A stretch of 64,000 nucleotides of DNA, from assembly GCA_900470155.1 (NCBI GenBank), contig UBZT01000007.1, positions 124,001 to 188,000 of the forward strand. Reading direction: 5' to 3'. The position numbers and the translations under genes were made by a program. The DNA comes from Hyphomicrobiales bacterium. Its GTDB lineage: Bacteria > Pseudomonadota > Alphaproteobacteria > Rhizobiales > Rhizobiaceae. Shown one piece after another: positions 1 through 8,843 of the stretch (position 1 is its first letter; each line of letters opens with the position of its first letter). Below the pieces are notes generated by a model. It was not told the DNA's origin, searched no databases, and saw nothing but the letters and a program-made list of their open reading frames with translations.

Positions 1-1017
1 GGCAAGGATCATCGCCAGACGGCTGGAATCCCAGCCGACCACGGCGCGGCGCGGCGTGCCGAGCGAGGTTGCCGCCACCAGCGCCTGCACCTCGACAAGG
101 ATCGGGCGCGTGCCCTCCATGCCGGCAAAGACCGCAGCGCCTGGGGCCTTTGCGTTGCGCTCGCCGAGGAAAAGCTCGGAGGGATTGGCGACCTCGCGCA
201 GGCCCTTGTCGGACATTTCGAAGACGCCGATTTCGTCGGTCGGTCCGAAACGGTTCTTCACCGTGCGCAGGATGCGGTAGTGATGGCCGCGATCGCCCTC
301 GAAATAGAGCACGGCGTCGACCATGTGCTCGACGACACGCGGGCCGGCGATCTGGCCTTCCTTGGTCACGTGGCCGACAAGCACCATTGTGGCACCTGTC
401 TGCTTGGCAAAGCGGATCATCGCCTGAACGCCGGTGCGGACCTGGGTGACGGTGCCCGGCGCGCTGTCGGCCGTGTCGCTCCACAGGGTCTGGATCGAAT
501 CGATGATCACCAGATCGGGTCGCTTGCCTTCCGAGATCGTCGCCAGGATATCCTCGACATTGGTCTCGGCAGCCAGGAGAACATCGGTATCGGCGGCCCC
601 CAGGCGCTGGGCCCGCAGGCGTACCTGCGCCACGGCTTCTTCGCCCGAAACGTAGATCACCCGGTGGCCCTTGCGGGAAAGAGCAGCGGCCGCCTGCATC
701 AGAAGCGTCGACTTGCCGATGCCCGGATCGCCGCCGATCAGCACAGCCGAGCCACGGACAAAGCCACCGCCGGTCGCCCGGTCGAGTTCCGCCATGCCGG
801 TCGGGATGCGCGGCGCTTCCTCGATTTCGCCGGACAGCGCCGTCAGCGTCACCGCGCGGCCCTTTTTCGGCGTCTTGCCCGGTCCGCCGCCGATCCCGCC
901 CATCGGATCTTCCTCGACGATGGTGTTCCACTCGCCGCAACCTTCGCATTTTCCTGCCCAGCGGCTGTGAACGGTGCCGCAGTTCTGGCAGATGAATTGG
1001 GTTTTTACTTTTGCCAT
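1..1017 (-). CDS. radA: DNA repair protein RadA (partial, N-terminal part)
   Basis: RadA/Sms is a RecA-like ATPase that promotes branch migration during recombinational repair. The start codon is at 1017 and the frame stays open to base 1, so only the first 339 codons of a protein of about 460 are present. Visible are an N-terminal zinc finger (two CxxC pairs, starting FICQNCG), a Walker A loop GDPGIGKST near residue 100 (about 710-735) and the RadA-specific KNRFG motif near residue 252 (about 243-260). The C-terminal Lon-like domain lies mostly outside the window. The ParE stop is 15 bases upstream of the start. Confidence 0.96.
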   Translation of the reverse strand, partial: MAKVKTQFICQNCGTVHSRWAGKCEGCGEWNTIVEEDPMGGIGGGPGKTPKKGRAVTLTALSGEIEEAPRIPTGMAELDRATGGGFVRGSAVLIGGDPGIGKSTLLMQAAAALSRKGHRVIYVSGEEAVAQVRLRAQRLGAADTDVLLAAETNVEDILATISEGKRPDLVIIDSIQTLWSDTADSAPGTVTQVRTGVQAMIRFAKQTGATMVLVGHVTKEGQIAGPRVVEHMVDAVLYFEGDRGHHYRILRTVKNRFGPTDEIGVFEMSDKGLREVANPSELFLGERNAKAPGAAVFAGMEGTRPILVEVQALVAATSLGTPRRAVVGWDSSRLAMILA

Positions 1018-1031
1018 GAAGTCAGTTTTCG

Positions 1032-1349
1032 TCAGTCTTTTTCGTTGTCTATGAAGTCGATTGACGCCTGATCCTGGCGGCCGTGTACGACCCGAAGAAT
1101 GGAAATCGCGGTGTCGGTGACGCGGATGTAGAAACGGCGCTCACGAAACACAAAAACGCGAATGTCGGATTGGGTGTCGTCTTGGATTCCAGTGAGGCCG
1201 AGCGATGCCAATTTGCTGATCTGACTATGCAGGCTGATCGCGAATTGCTCGGCTGCTGCCGGATTGTACTTGGCTATATAGCGATAGATCTCCCGAAGAT
1301 CCTTGAGCGCCTTTGAGGACCATCGGACCTTGCGCTTGTCAGTCGTCAT
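1032..1349 (-). CDS. RelE/ParE family toxin
   Basis: A 105-residue protein of the RelE/ParE toxin fold. It has the typical N-terminal stretch with basic and aromatic residues (VRWSSKALKDLREIYRYIAK) and a C-terminal beta strand ending in ISILRVVHGRQD, as in ParE-like toxins. ParE proteins usually target DNA gyrase and RelE proteins cleave ribosome-bound mRNA; the sequence alone does not decide between them, though the ParD-like partner favours ParE. It starts inside the end of the antitoxin gene (11-base overlap), so the two are translationally coupled, antitoxin first. Confidence 0.85.
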   Translation of the reverse strand: MTTDKRKVRWSSKALKDLREIYRYIAKYNPAAAEQFAISLHSQISKLASLGLTGIQDDTQSDIRVFVFRERRFYIRVTDTAISILRVVHGRQDQASIDFIDNEKD

Positions 1350-1584
1350 CTGCGGTTGGGCGAATATCGGCGAGAAACTGTTCGGCTGTCTCGTAGATGT
1401 GGAAGCGACCGGCTTCGATATCGTCGATTCCTTCCTGAATGAGCAGGCGCAGTGTCTCTGAGTCCTGTTCGCGAAGTTTGCCGAGGCCAGCGCTGATCAT
1501 TTCCTCCGCGCTACCATAGACGCCGGACTTCACCTGTTCATCAACGAATGTCTCGTCATTCTTGTTCAATCGAATAGGGGGCAC
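1339..1584 (-). CDS. ParD/CopG-type antitoxin
   Basis: About 81 residues. The N-terminal half (PIRLNKNDETFVDEQVKSG) is a ribbon-helix-helix DNA-binding segment, followed by SAEEMISAGLGKLREQD, typical of ParD antitoxins. The acidic C-terminus would wrap the toxin. I chose the GTG at 1584 because a GGAGAGGAA-like ribosome binding site lies just upstream and the RHH domain begins there. An ATG at 1641 in the same frame would add 19 residues with no family resemblance. The protein should neutralise the downstream toxin and repress its own promoter in the 74 bases between it and alr. Confidence 0.82.
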   Translation of the reverse strand: MPPIRLNKNDETFVDEQVKSGVYGSAEEMISAGLGKLREQDSETLRLLIQEGIDDIEAGRFHIYETAEQFLADIRPTADDD

Positions 1585-1658
1585 GCTTCCTCTCCATGGC
1601 GCCTGAAAAGCATTCCGAGCAACGGAACAATAGCAGAACAAAACCTGCAGGGCTACTG

Positions 1659-2825
1659 CTAAATCTCGGTCGGGATATAGTGCCGCTCGTAGCGCAAACC
1701 GAGCCCTGTTAGCATTTCATAGCCGATCGTACCGGCGGCCCGCGCCACGTCGTCGAGCCGGATGTTGGAGCCGAACAGCTCGATATAGTCGCCGGCTGCA
1801 ATGGCAGCGCTCGGCACGTCGGTAATATCGAAGATGGTCATGTCCATGGTGACACGCCCGACGACCGGAACCTTGTGTCCCGCGATAAAGCCGTAGGCGC
1901 CGGCGATGCCGGTATTGCGCAGGGCAACGCCATGGCCGGAGAGGTTGCGCAGATAACCGTCGGCATAGCCGACAGAGGCAATGGCGAGACGGCTGTCGCG
2001 TGACAGGGTGAAGGTGCCGCCATAGCTGACGGTCTCGCCAGCCTTGGCGTCGCGGACCTGCAGGATGCGCGCTTCTGCCTTGACGACCGGCTGCATTGGG
2101 TTACTCACGCCGTTGACCGCCTCGCCGCCGTAAAGTGCGATGCCGGGACGGGTCAGGTCGAAATGGTAGTCGGCGCCGAGAAAGGTTCCGGCAGAAGCTG
2201 CAAGGCTTGAATCAATGCCTTCGAAAGCCTCGCTAACCTGCCGGAAAGCCTCAAGCTGTTGGCGGTTCATCGCTGATGCCGGATCGTCGCTGCAGGCAAG
2301 GTGGCTCATCACGAGCACTGGCGAAAAGCTCGCCGGGCGCGAGACATCGTCTGCCAGGATCAGTGCATCGGCCAAGGGCAGGCCAAGCCGGTTGAAGCCG
2401 GTATCGACATGCAGCGCGCATGGATGGTCGCCGTGTTCCGACACCGCCGCCATCCAGAATGCAAGCTGTTCTTCAGACGCGATCACCGGGACGAGGTCGT
2501 TGTCGAAAAAGAAGTGTTCGACGCCGGGCCAGATGCCGGAGAGCACAAAGATCCGCGCCTCTGGCGCATAGATACGTAGCGTTTCACCTTCGGAGGGAAC
2601 GGCGACGAAGAAGTCGCGGGCGCCGGCCATATACAGCGTTTCGCCGACATCCTCGATACCCAGTCCATAGGCATCGGCCTTCAGCACGGCTCCGGTTCGT
2701 GCCTTGCCCGAACGTCTGGCCATCTCCCGCCAGTTATCGGCAATCGCCTGCAGGTCAACGGTCAGCCGCAGCGGCGCGTTGAGGAAGGCGTCGGAGACGT
2801 CGGTGAGGTCGGAAAATTGGGGCAT
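1659..2825 (-). CDS. alr: Alanine racemase
   Basis: A PLP enzyme that interconverts L- and D-alanine for peptidoglycan. At 388 residues it has the usual length. The PLP-binding lysine is K49 in VLKADAYGLG, and the second catalytic base is the tyrosine of SVGYADGYLR in the C-terminal beta domain. The HVDTGFNRLG strand is also typical. It is divergent from the AraC regulator gene across 89 bases. The biosynthetic alr and catabolic dadX types cannot be told apart from sequence alone, but the position near dnaB and radA suggests the housekeeping copy. Confidence 0.95.
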   Translation of the reverse strand: MPQFSDLTDVSDAFLNAPLRLTVDLQAIADNWREMARRSGKARTGAVLKADAYGLGIEDVGETLYMAGARDFFVAVPSEGETLRIYAPEARIFVLSGIWPGVEHFFFDNDLVPVIASEEQLAFWMAAVSEHGDHPCALHVDTGFNRLGLPLADALILADDVSRPASFSPVLVMSHLACSDDPASAMNRQQLEAFRQVSEAFEGIDSSLAASAGTFLGADYHFDLTRPGIALYGGEAVNGVSNPMQPVVKAEARILQVRDAKAGETVSYGGTFTLSRDSRLAIASVGYADGYLRNLSGHGVALRNTGIAGAYGFIAGHKVPVVGRVTMDMTIFDITDVPSAAIAAGDYIELFGSNIRLDDVARAAGTIGYEMLTGLGLRYERHYIPTEI

Positions 2826-2914
2826 CGAGGACCGGAAAATGCTGTATGGATCTTGGCTCGGACCCTAGCACTTTTCTTCAAGACTGGAATGCCGGCTGGA
2901 GATAGAATTCCGCA

Positions 2915-3772
2915 ATGCACAATGTTTCGCAGAGACAGGCCACCGACGCCATGCCGACCGTTCAGACCGAACGGACGCGGTTCTGGCGCGACCAGCGGTT
3001 CCGCAACATGGAATGCATGGCGGCCACATTCATCACGCATGAGTTTTCGCCGCATTCGCACGACACGTTTTCCATTGGCGCGATCGAGGCCGGATGCCAG
3101 GTTGCGATGATCCGAGGCGAGCGAGCGCATACCGGGCCAGGAGCGCTCTACCTGATCAATCCGGGCGAAACGCATGATGGCCAGCCGGGCGCCGATGAAG
3201 GTTATCGCTACCGCATGGTGTATCCGGACGTTGCCCTGTTCACCGAGATTCTGGAGGAGGCGACCGGACGCGCCTTTCACGGAACGCCCAGTTTTTCCAG
3301 GCAATTGCTGGTCGATCCGCACCTGGCCGAGGCATTCAATCGCGCACACAGCAGACTGGAGGATGGATCAAGCGAACTGGAGAGCGAAGAGAGCATGTAC
3401 ACGGTGCTGTCGGCTATGTTCTCCCGCCATGGCAGCGCGATCATCGTTCCGCAGAATTTCTCCGAGCCTGTCGGCGTGCGCCGCGCCCGCGACTATATTC
3501 TCGCACATTTCGATCAGGAAATCGGGCTGGAGGGTCTGGCGCGCGAGGCGGGACTGAGCCGTGCCCATCTGATCCGGGCCTTCCGCAAGCACTATTTCAT
3601 CACGCCGCATGCCTACCAGACCGACCTGCGCATCCGCCATGCCCGCCATCTCTTGCGCAGCGGGCAGACGCCGGCCGACACCGCCTTGGCCTGCGGCTTT
3701 GCCGATCAGGCGCATTTCACCCGCCATTTCAAGGCGCGCACCGGCCTGACGCCGGGCAAGTATCGGCGATAG
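2915..3772 (+). CDS. AraC family transcriptional regulator
   Basis: A 285-residue regulator. An N-terminal AraC-type cupin (about residues 35-150, with FSPHSHDTFSIGAIEAG and LINPGETHDG) is followed by two C-terminal helix-turn-helix motifs (about 185-285, ending GFADQAHFTRHFKARTG). The gene lies 63 bases upstream of azlC on the same strand, so it probably controls amino-acid export through AzlCD. The ligand is unknown. An alternative start is the ATG at 2951. It resembles the second AraC protein at 60476-61378 in both domains. Confidence 0.88.
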   Translation: MHNVSQRQATDAMPTVQTERTRFWRDQRFRNMECMAATFITHEFSPHSHDTFSIGAIEAGCQVAMIRGERAHTGPGALYLINPGETHDGQPGADEGYRYRMVYPDVALFTEILEEATGRAFHGTPSFSRQLLVDPHLAEAFNRAHSRLEDGSSELESEESMYTVLSAMFSRHGSAIIVPQNFSEPVGVRRARDYILAHFDQEIGLEGLAREAGLSRAHLIRAFRKHYFITPHAYQTDLRIRHARHLLRSGQTPADTALACGFADQAHFTRHFKARTGLTPGKYRR

Positions 3773-3835
3773 TCACTTTCGTTCAAGACCGCCATGCGCC
3801 GGATCTTTAGGACCGCGGGCATCAGGAGGTCTCCA

Positions 3836-4537
3836 ATGCATGAAATATCGTTCCGGCGCGAATTCCTCAGCGGCCTGCGCGCCATTGCGCCACTGCTGTT
3901 TGCCGCGGTACCCATCGGTTTCGTTTTCGGAACCGTGGCGGTGGGGCAGGGGCTTTCGCCCCTCGAAGTTGGACTGATGAGTGCGCTGGTGTTTGCCGGC
4001 GGCTCGCAATTCGTCGCCATGGACCTGTGGACGCATCCGGCCTCTTGGGCAGCCCTTGGCTTTGCGGCCCTGCTGGTCAACCTGCGTCACATCCTCATGG
4101 GGGCATCGCTGGAGCGTAGCCTTGGTCGTTTTCACGCGTGGCAAAAACTGCCGTCACTGCTGGTGATGGCCGACGAGATCTGGGCGGTGGCCGAGGCAAG
4201 GGCGCGCACCACGGTCTTGAGCCCGGCATTCTATGTGGGTCTTGCCTTGCCCTTCTACTGCGGCTGGGTCGTCTCCAGCCTGGCCGGTGCGCTGCTGGGT
4301 GAGGTGATCGGCGACACGACTGTCTTCGGCCTCGATTTCGCCTTTCCTGCCGTCTTCATCGTCTTGCTGATGGGTTTCTGGAAGGGGCGCGAAACAGGCC
4401 TTGTCTTGATCGCCAGCGCGGCCGCCTCACTCACTGTCTATCACCTCGTGCCCGGTGCCTGGTATATCGCAGCCGGCGCCCTGGTCGGTCTCGGCGCAGC
4501 CTTCGTGCCGCTCGCCCACAAGGAGCAGACGGCATGA
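3836..4537 (+). CDS. azlC: AzlC family branched-chain amino acid exporter, large subunit
   Basis: Inner membrane protein of 233 residues with several hydrophobic helices. It shows the AzlC hallmarks FLSGLRAIAPLLFAAVPIGFVFG and the region VFAGGSQFVAMDLW. AzlC with the small AzlD forms an exporter of branched-chain amino acids and their analogues. I chose the ATG at 3836 because a perfect AGGAGGT ribosome binding site precedes it by five bases; an earlier in-frame ATG at 3794 has none. The last four bases overlap the azlD start (ATGA). Substrate range is inferred from the family. Confidence 0.92.
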   Translation: MHEISFRREFLSGLRAIAPLLFAAVPIGFVFGTVAVGQGLSPLEVGLMSALVFAGGSQFVAMDLWTHPASWAALGFAALLVNLRHILMGASLERSLGRFHAWQKLPSLLVMADEIWAVAEARARTTVLSPAFYVGLALPFYCGWVVSSLAGALLGEVIGDTTVFGLDFAFPAVFIVLLMGFWKGRETGLVLIASAAASLTVYHLVPGAWYIAAGALVGLGAAFVPLAHKEQTA

Positions 4538-4836
4538 GCCTTGATCTGACGACATTGGCCGCCATCGTCGCCATGATGGTCGCCACGGTGTTCACGCGAC
4601 TGGCCGGCTCGCTGCTGGTCAGGCGGCTCGACCTTGGCGACAAGGCGCTAAAGGCGCTCGGCGTCGTGCCTCCGGCTGTCCTGATGGCTGTGGTGACGCC
4701 CACCGCGCTGGCAACCGGATGGGCAGAAACCGTGGCCTGCGCCGTCACCGCCGTGGCTGCACTCCGCTTACCGCTGTTGCCTGCGGCAACAGCGGGTGTC
4801 TTGACCGTCGCGCTCCTGCGCTGGCTCGGCGTATAG
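4534..4836 (+). CDS. azlD: AzlD family small subunit of amino acid exporter
   Basis: A 100-residue, strongly hydrophobic protein with three to four membrane helices. It carries the AzlD features FTRLAGSLLVRRL and LGVVPPAVLMAVV. It is the obligate partner of AzlC and is coupled to it by an ATGA overlap. It ends 35 bases from the dnaB stop on the opposite strand, with no clear terminator in between. Confidence 0.9.
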   Translation: MSLDLTTLAAIVAMMVATVFTRLAGSLLVRRLDLGDKALKALGVVPPAVLMAVVTPTALATGWAETVACAVTAVAALRLPLLPAATAGVLTVALLRWLGV

Positions 4837-4871
4837 GCTTTGTCGTTGTCAAAGCGTACCGGTTGAAACCG

Positions 4872-6368
4872 TCACGCCTCCTCGTATTGCGTGAAGCTCG
4901 GCTCGGCGAGATCGGCAAAGCGGGTGAACTCCGCCTGGAAGGCGAGCTTGACGGTGCCGGTCGGTCCGTGACGCTGCTTGGCGATGATCACGTCGGCCGT
5001 GCCCTTGACCTTGTCCATCAGCTGTTCCCATTCGGGATATTTCGGATCGCCCATGTCGCGCGGTTCGAGGTTCTTGACGTAGTATTCCTCGCGGAACACG
5101 AACAGCACGACGTCGGCGTCCTGCTCGATCGAACCCGATTCGCGAAGGTCGGAAAGCTGCGGACGCTTGTCTTCGCGGCTTTCGACCTGACGCGACAGCT
5201 GCGACAGCGCAATGATCGGAACATTGAGCTCCTTGCCCAGCGCCTTCAGGCCGGTGGTTATCTGGGTGATTTCCTGAACGCGGTTTTCCCCGGACTTGCC
5301 GGAGCCGGTCATCAGCTGGATATAGTCCACCACCAGGCAGTCGAGGCCGCGCTGGCGCTTGAGGCGGCGTGCGCGGGCTGACAGCTGGGCAATGGAAATA
5401 CCACCGGTCTGGTCGATGAACAGCGGTACCTTCTGCATGGTCTGCGAGAAGCCGACCAGTTTTTCAAAGTCATGCTCGGTAATGTCGCCGCGCCGGATCT
5501 TCGACGAAGAGACTTCCGTCTGCTCGGACATGATACGGGTTGCGAGCTGTTCGGATGACATTTCGAGCGAGTAGAAGCCGACGACGCCGCCGTTCTTGGC
5601 CTTCATCGAACCGTCCGGCATGACTTCCGGATCGTAGGATGCGGCGATATTCCAGGCGATGTTGGTTGCAAGTGATGTCTTGCCCATACCCGGACGTCCG
5701 GCGAGCACGATCAAGTCGGAGCGCTGCAGTCCGCCCATCTTGCTGTCGAGCGACATGATGCCTGTCGAGATGCCCGAAAGATTGCCGTCTCGCTCGAACG
5801 CTGCCCCTGCCATGTCGACGGCCAGGGCGACAGCATCGTTGAACGACTGGAAGCCGCCGTCGTAGCGACCGTTTTCCGCCAGTTCGAACAGGCGCCGTTC
5901 GGTGTCTTCGATCTGCGACTGCGGCGGCATGTCGAGGGGCGCGTCATATGCGATATTGACGACGTCCTCGCCGATCGTGATCAACGCCCGGCGCAGCGCC
6001 AGGTCGTAGATCGCCCGGCCATAGTCTTCCGCATTGATGATGGTGACGGCTTCAGAGGCGAGGCGCGCCAGATACTGGGCGACCGTCAGATCGCCGACGC
6101 GCTGGTCGGCTGGCAGGAAGGTCTTGATCGTGACGGGGTTTGCGGTCTTGCCCATGCGGATGATTTCCGAGGCAACCTCGAAGATCTTGCGGTGCAGCGG
6201 CTCATAGAGATGCGGCGGCTTGAGAAAGTCCGAGACGCGGTAATAGGCGTCGTTATTGACCAGGATCGCGCCAAGCAAAGCCTGTTCGGCTTCGATATTG
6301 TTCGGAGCTTCCCTGTAGAGCGGTTCGCCCTGTGGTGCCGGAGCAATTTTTCGCAATGCATCGCTCAT
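4872..6368 (-). CDS. dnaB: Replicative DNA helicase DnaB
   Basis: The hexameric 5'-3' helicase that unwinds DNA ahead of the replisome. At 498 residues it has the usual length. The N-terminal primase-interacting domain begins with NIEAEQALLGAILVNN. The RecA-like domain has the Walker A loop AGRPGMGKTSLA near residue 220, a Walker B ending CLVVDYIQLM, and the arginine finger region DLRESGSIEQDADVV. The start ATG at 6368 follows a 434-base gene-free region that should hold its promoter. Confidence 0.97.
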   Translation of the reverse strand: MSDALRKIAPAPQGEPLYREAPNNIEAEQALLGAILVNNDAYYRVSDFLKPPHLYEPLHRKIFEVASEIIRMGKTANPVTIKTFLPADQRVGDLTVAQYLARLASEAVTIINAEDYGRAIYDLALRRALITIGEDVVNIAYDAPLDMPPQSQIEDTERRLFELAENGRYDGGFQSFNDAVALAVDMAGAAFERDGNLSGISTGIMSLDSKMGGLQRSDLIVLAGRPGMGKTSLATNIAWNIAASYDPEVMPDGSMKAKNGGVVGFYSLEMSSEQLATRIMSEQTEVSSSKIRRGDITEHDFEKLVGFSQTMQKVPLFIDQTGGISIAQLSARARRLKRQRGLDCLVVDYIQLMTGSGKSGENRVQEITQITTGLKALGKELNVPIIALSQLSRQVESREDKRPQLSDLRESGSIEQDADVVLFVFREEYYVKNLEPRDMGDPKYPEWEQLMDKVKGTADVIIAKQRHGPTGTVKLAFQAEFTRFADLAEPSFTQYEEA

Positions 6369-6802
6369 AGCGGTCTACCGTTTCTTCTTCATGTCGGACT
6401 ATCGGATTGTGCAATGGGTTTGTCCGCAGCCGCCGCTCAAGTCAACAGCAATTCAACCTTTGGACGGTCCCGGGAATGGGGCCATTGAGCTTTTCGAACT
6501 CATCCCAAGTTTCCACAGGCTCTGCTCTTTTCTCAATGTTTTTCTTGACTCGTTTTGGCGAGAATCGCAGCGCGGACCCTGGGATCTCGCGGCGTCTGAC
6601 AGCTGGCTCCGCACGCTCAACAGTGTTGATTTTGGCCGGCTCCATCAAGGGCAGCATTTTGTTGTTGCTTGCGGCGGGCGTCCTTCTGAATGAACGTGCC
6701 GCACACCTCAACACGTGGCGACCCATATTCGGGATGGTTCAACGAAAAATGCCCGGTTCGAGATCTCGAACCGGGCATTTTCATGTGGATAAACCGTGAG
6801 GC
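6369..6802. other. Gene-free region between dnaB and rplI
   Basis: These 434 bases lie between two minus-strand genes. The left part should hold the dnaB promoter, but I see no convincing -35/-10 pair. The right end holds the rplI terminator. The open frames here lack family resemblance and ribosome binding sites. I see no RNA gene. Confidence 0.5.
6746..6781 (-). terminator. Rho-independent terminator of the rpsF-rpsR-rplI operon
   Basis: A perfect 36-base palindrome centred on AGATCT; each arm carries AAAATGCCCGGTTCG or its complement. Read on the minus strand it starts 21 bases after the rplI stop and ends in a run of five T, so it should stop transcription of the ribosomal operon. Confidence 0.88.
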
Positions 6803-7378
6803 TTATTCGTCGTCGCCGTCGCGGTCTGCGTCCGGATCGAAGAAGTCTTCCGGACGAAGCGCATCTTCGTCGATGCCGTAGATGGCGTCGGCCGACGTCA
6901 GGCTTTCGCCCTTCTGCTGGCGCTCGGCTTCTTCAGCCGTACGGGCAACGTTCAGCTCGATAGCCTTTTCGACTTCTGCATGGAGGTGCAGAACAACGCT
7001 GTGCAGGCCGATCGACTTGATCGGTGTGTTCAGCTCGACCTGGTTGCGGCCGATGTTGAAGCCTTCGGCAGCCAGGATCTCGACAACGTCGCGAGCAGCA
7101 ACAGAACCGTAGAGCTGGCCGGTTTCGCCAGCCGAACGGACGACGATGAAGGACTTGCCTTCGAGGGCGTCGGCAACGGTCTGGGCTTCCGACTTGCGCT
7201 CGAGGTTACGGGCTTCGAGCGTTGCGCGCTCGGCTTCGAAACGGGTCTTGTTGGCAGCGTTTGCGCGCAGTGCCTTGCCGAGCGGCAGCAGGTAGTTACG
7301 GGCAAAGCCGTCCTTTACCTTTACGGTTTCGCCCATCTGGCCGAGCTTGGCGATGCGTTCAAGAAGAATGACGTTCAT
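6803..7378 (-). CDS. rplI: 50S ribosomal protein L9
   Basis: Large-subunit protein that binds 23S rRNA near the L1 stalk. The N-terminal domain starts [32 protein letters not shown], the L9 signature. It has 191 residues where E. coli L9 has about 149; the extra part is a C-terminal tail rich in acidic residues ending [11 protein letters not shown], which is common in rhizobial L9. An AAAGGA ribosome binding site precedes the start. It is the last gene of the operon. Confidence 0.97.
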   Translation of the reverse strand: MNVILLERIAKLGQMGETVKVKDGFARNYLLPLGKALRANAANKTRFEAERATLEARNLERKSEAQTVADALEGKSFIVVRSAGETGQLYGSVAARDVVEILAAEGFNIGRNQVELNTPIKSIGLHSVVLHLHAEVEKAIELNVARTAEEAERQQKGESLTSADAIYGIDEDALRPEDFFDPDADRDGDDE

Positions 7379-7401
7379 GATCTTTTCCTTTCAGAGTTGG
7401 G

Positions 7402-8376
7402 TTACGGTTGGTCGTTGTGAGGCGTGTCGGCCTTTTGGGCCGGCGTCAGGGCAACGGCACGGCGTGTATCCGCCAGGCCGATGATCAGGGGAATGAGAAG
7501 CGGTAGCAGCATGATCGCCGAGAGATAGGCGAGGACCAGCACCGGCAGGCGCCAGTCCTTGCCTTGCGAGCGCAGATGCAGCGAGGCAAAGCCCGAAATC
7601 AGGAAACCCGCGCCGAATGTGCCACAGACCGTGGCACCGATCATCGCGGGCACACCGCCGGCAAAGCAGGCGAGAATGCCGGCGAGGAAGATGAAGACCG
7701 CATTGCGGTTCATGCGCAGGGCCGACGGAATATTCTCGCGCGGACGCTGGGCGCGACCCGACGCCGAAACGACCCGCATGGCGATGTAGTACATGGTGAA
7801 CAGCAGGATCACCCATGTGCCACCCTGAATGATCGGCAAAAGCAGCAACATAGTGCGCTTCAGCTGTTCCAGTGCGGCCGGGTCAGGCAACATCGCCGGA
7901 TCCTGCGTGCTCATCGCGGTCGTCAGGGCATCGACGAGTTGTCCCGTCAGTTCCGGGCCGAAACCGATGATGATGCCGAGCAGGATGACCGCTGCAGCCA
8001 CGAAGGCGCAGAGTTGCAGCAGGATGTCCGAGAGCGGATACCATGCCATCAGATTGTCAGGCCCGCCGATTTCAGCGGCTGGTCGCGCCAGGCTTGCCAG
8101 ATGCGCGAGCCAACCGGCAGGCGCCAGCGTAAACAGCGCCATGCCGATGGCAAACATCGGCGACACGCTGACGGCGCCAAGGGCGGCAGCCGTGACGATC
8201 GCGGCGATCGAGGCAAGATTGCCCCAGCCGAGGCCGACGATCAGCACGGGCAGGGCGGATGCTGCATAGAGAATGGATGCAAGAGACGGCTGTGCGGTCG
8301 CGCCCAGCACCAGAAGTGCGGCGGTAATACCGGCGAGTACGCCGGTCATCAGCAATTTTCCGTCCAGTTTTTGCAA
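7402..8376 (-). CDS. DUF2232 family membrane protein
   Basis: A 324-residue inner membrane protein with about eight hydrophobic segments, placed between rpsR and rplI. That position and the hydrophobic pattern match the DUF2232 (YybS-like) proteins found in this ribosomal operon in many Alphaproteobacteria. Near residues 195-210 a charged loop (SASGRAQRPRENIPSALRM) splits the helices. The function is unknown. It is 23 bases upstream of rplI and 195 bases downstream of rpsR. Confidence 0.8.
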   Translation of the reverse strand: MQKLDGKLLMTGVLAGITAALLVLGATAQPSLASILYAASALPVLIVGLGWGNLASIAAIVTAAALGAVSVSPMFAIGMALFTLAPAGWLAHLASLARPAAEIGGPDNLMAWYPLSDILLQLCAFVAAAVILLGIIIGFGPELTGQLVDALTTAMSTQDPAMLPDPAALEQLKRTMLLLLPIIQGGTWVILLFTMYYIAMRVVSASGRAQRPRENIPSALRMNRNAVFIFLAGILACFAGGVPAMIGATVCGTFGAGFLISGFASLHLRSQGKDWRLPVLVLAYLSAIMLLPLLIPLIIGLADTRRAVALTPAQKADTPHNDQP

Positions 8377-8532
8377 TGTCGCTGTCCTGCTGGTTCAAGC
8401 AGTTAGGGGAAAAATCGGACTCAGATCCTGAAGCCGGTCCCCAACATGGGATTTCACCTGAAGTCGCTTATGCAGCGCATGAAGCAGTGTCCCCAGGCAT
8501 TGGTTCCGATCCGCGCCCAACGCGGAAGGGAT

Positions 8533-8563
8533 GAAGCCCGCCGGTCGGTGACCGGCAGGCTTC
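8533..8563 (-). other. Stem-loop between rpsR and the DUF2232 gene
   Basis: GAAGCC and GCCGGTC on one side pair with GACCGGC and GGCTTC on the other around a three-base loop, with one mismatch. It starts nine bases after the rpsR stop on the minus strand. No T-run follows, so it is more likely an mRNA 3'-end stabiliser, processing site or partial attenuator than a full terminator. Confidence 0.55.
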
Positions 8564-8571
8564 GGATCGCA

Positions 8572-8820
8572 TTATGCTACGACGTAAGGCAGCAGGCCGA
8601 GGAAACGGGCGCGCTTGATGGCCTGGGCCAGTTCGCGCTGCTTCTTCTGGGAAACTGCGGTGATACGCGAAGGAACGATCTTGCCGCGCTCGGAAATGTA
8701 GCGCTGCAGGAGACGGACGTCCTTGTAGTCGATCTTCGGAGCATTGGCGCCCGAGAAGGGGCAGGTCTTGCGACGACGATGGAAGGGACGACGTGCCTGA
8801 GAAGAGGATGCATCAGCCAT
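8572..8820 (-). CDS. rpsR: 30S ribosomal protein S18
   Basis: An 82-residue small-subunit protein that binds next to S6 on the platform. The S18 signature is clear: RRKTCPF near residue 16, [19 protein letters not shown], and [12 protein letters not shown] at the end. A GGAGA ribosome binding site is eight bases before the ATG. It lies 23 bases after rpsF. Confidence 0.98.
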   Translation of the reverse strand: MADASSSQARRPFHRRRKTCPFSGANAPKIDYKDVRLLQRYISERGKIVPSRITAVSQKKQRELAQAIKRARFLGLLPYVVA

Positions 8821-8843
8821 TGTAATTTCTCCTGTTGCTCAGA

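Noticed and set aside
280..1071. A 263-codon plus-strand open frame
   Set aside because: Antisense to radA, which has the zinc finger, Walker A and KNRFG motifs.
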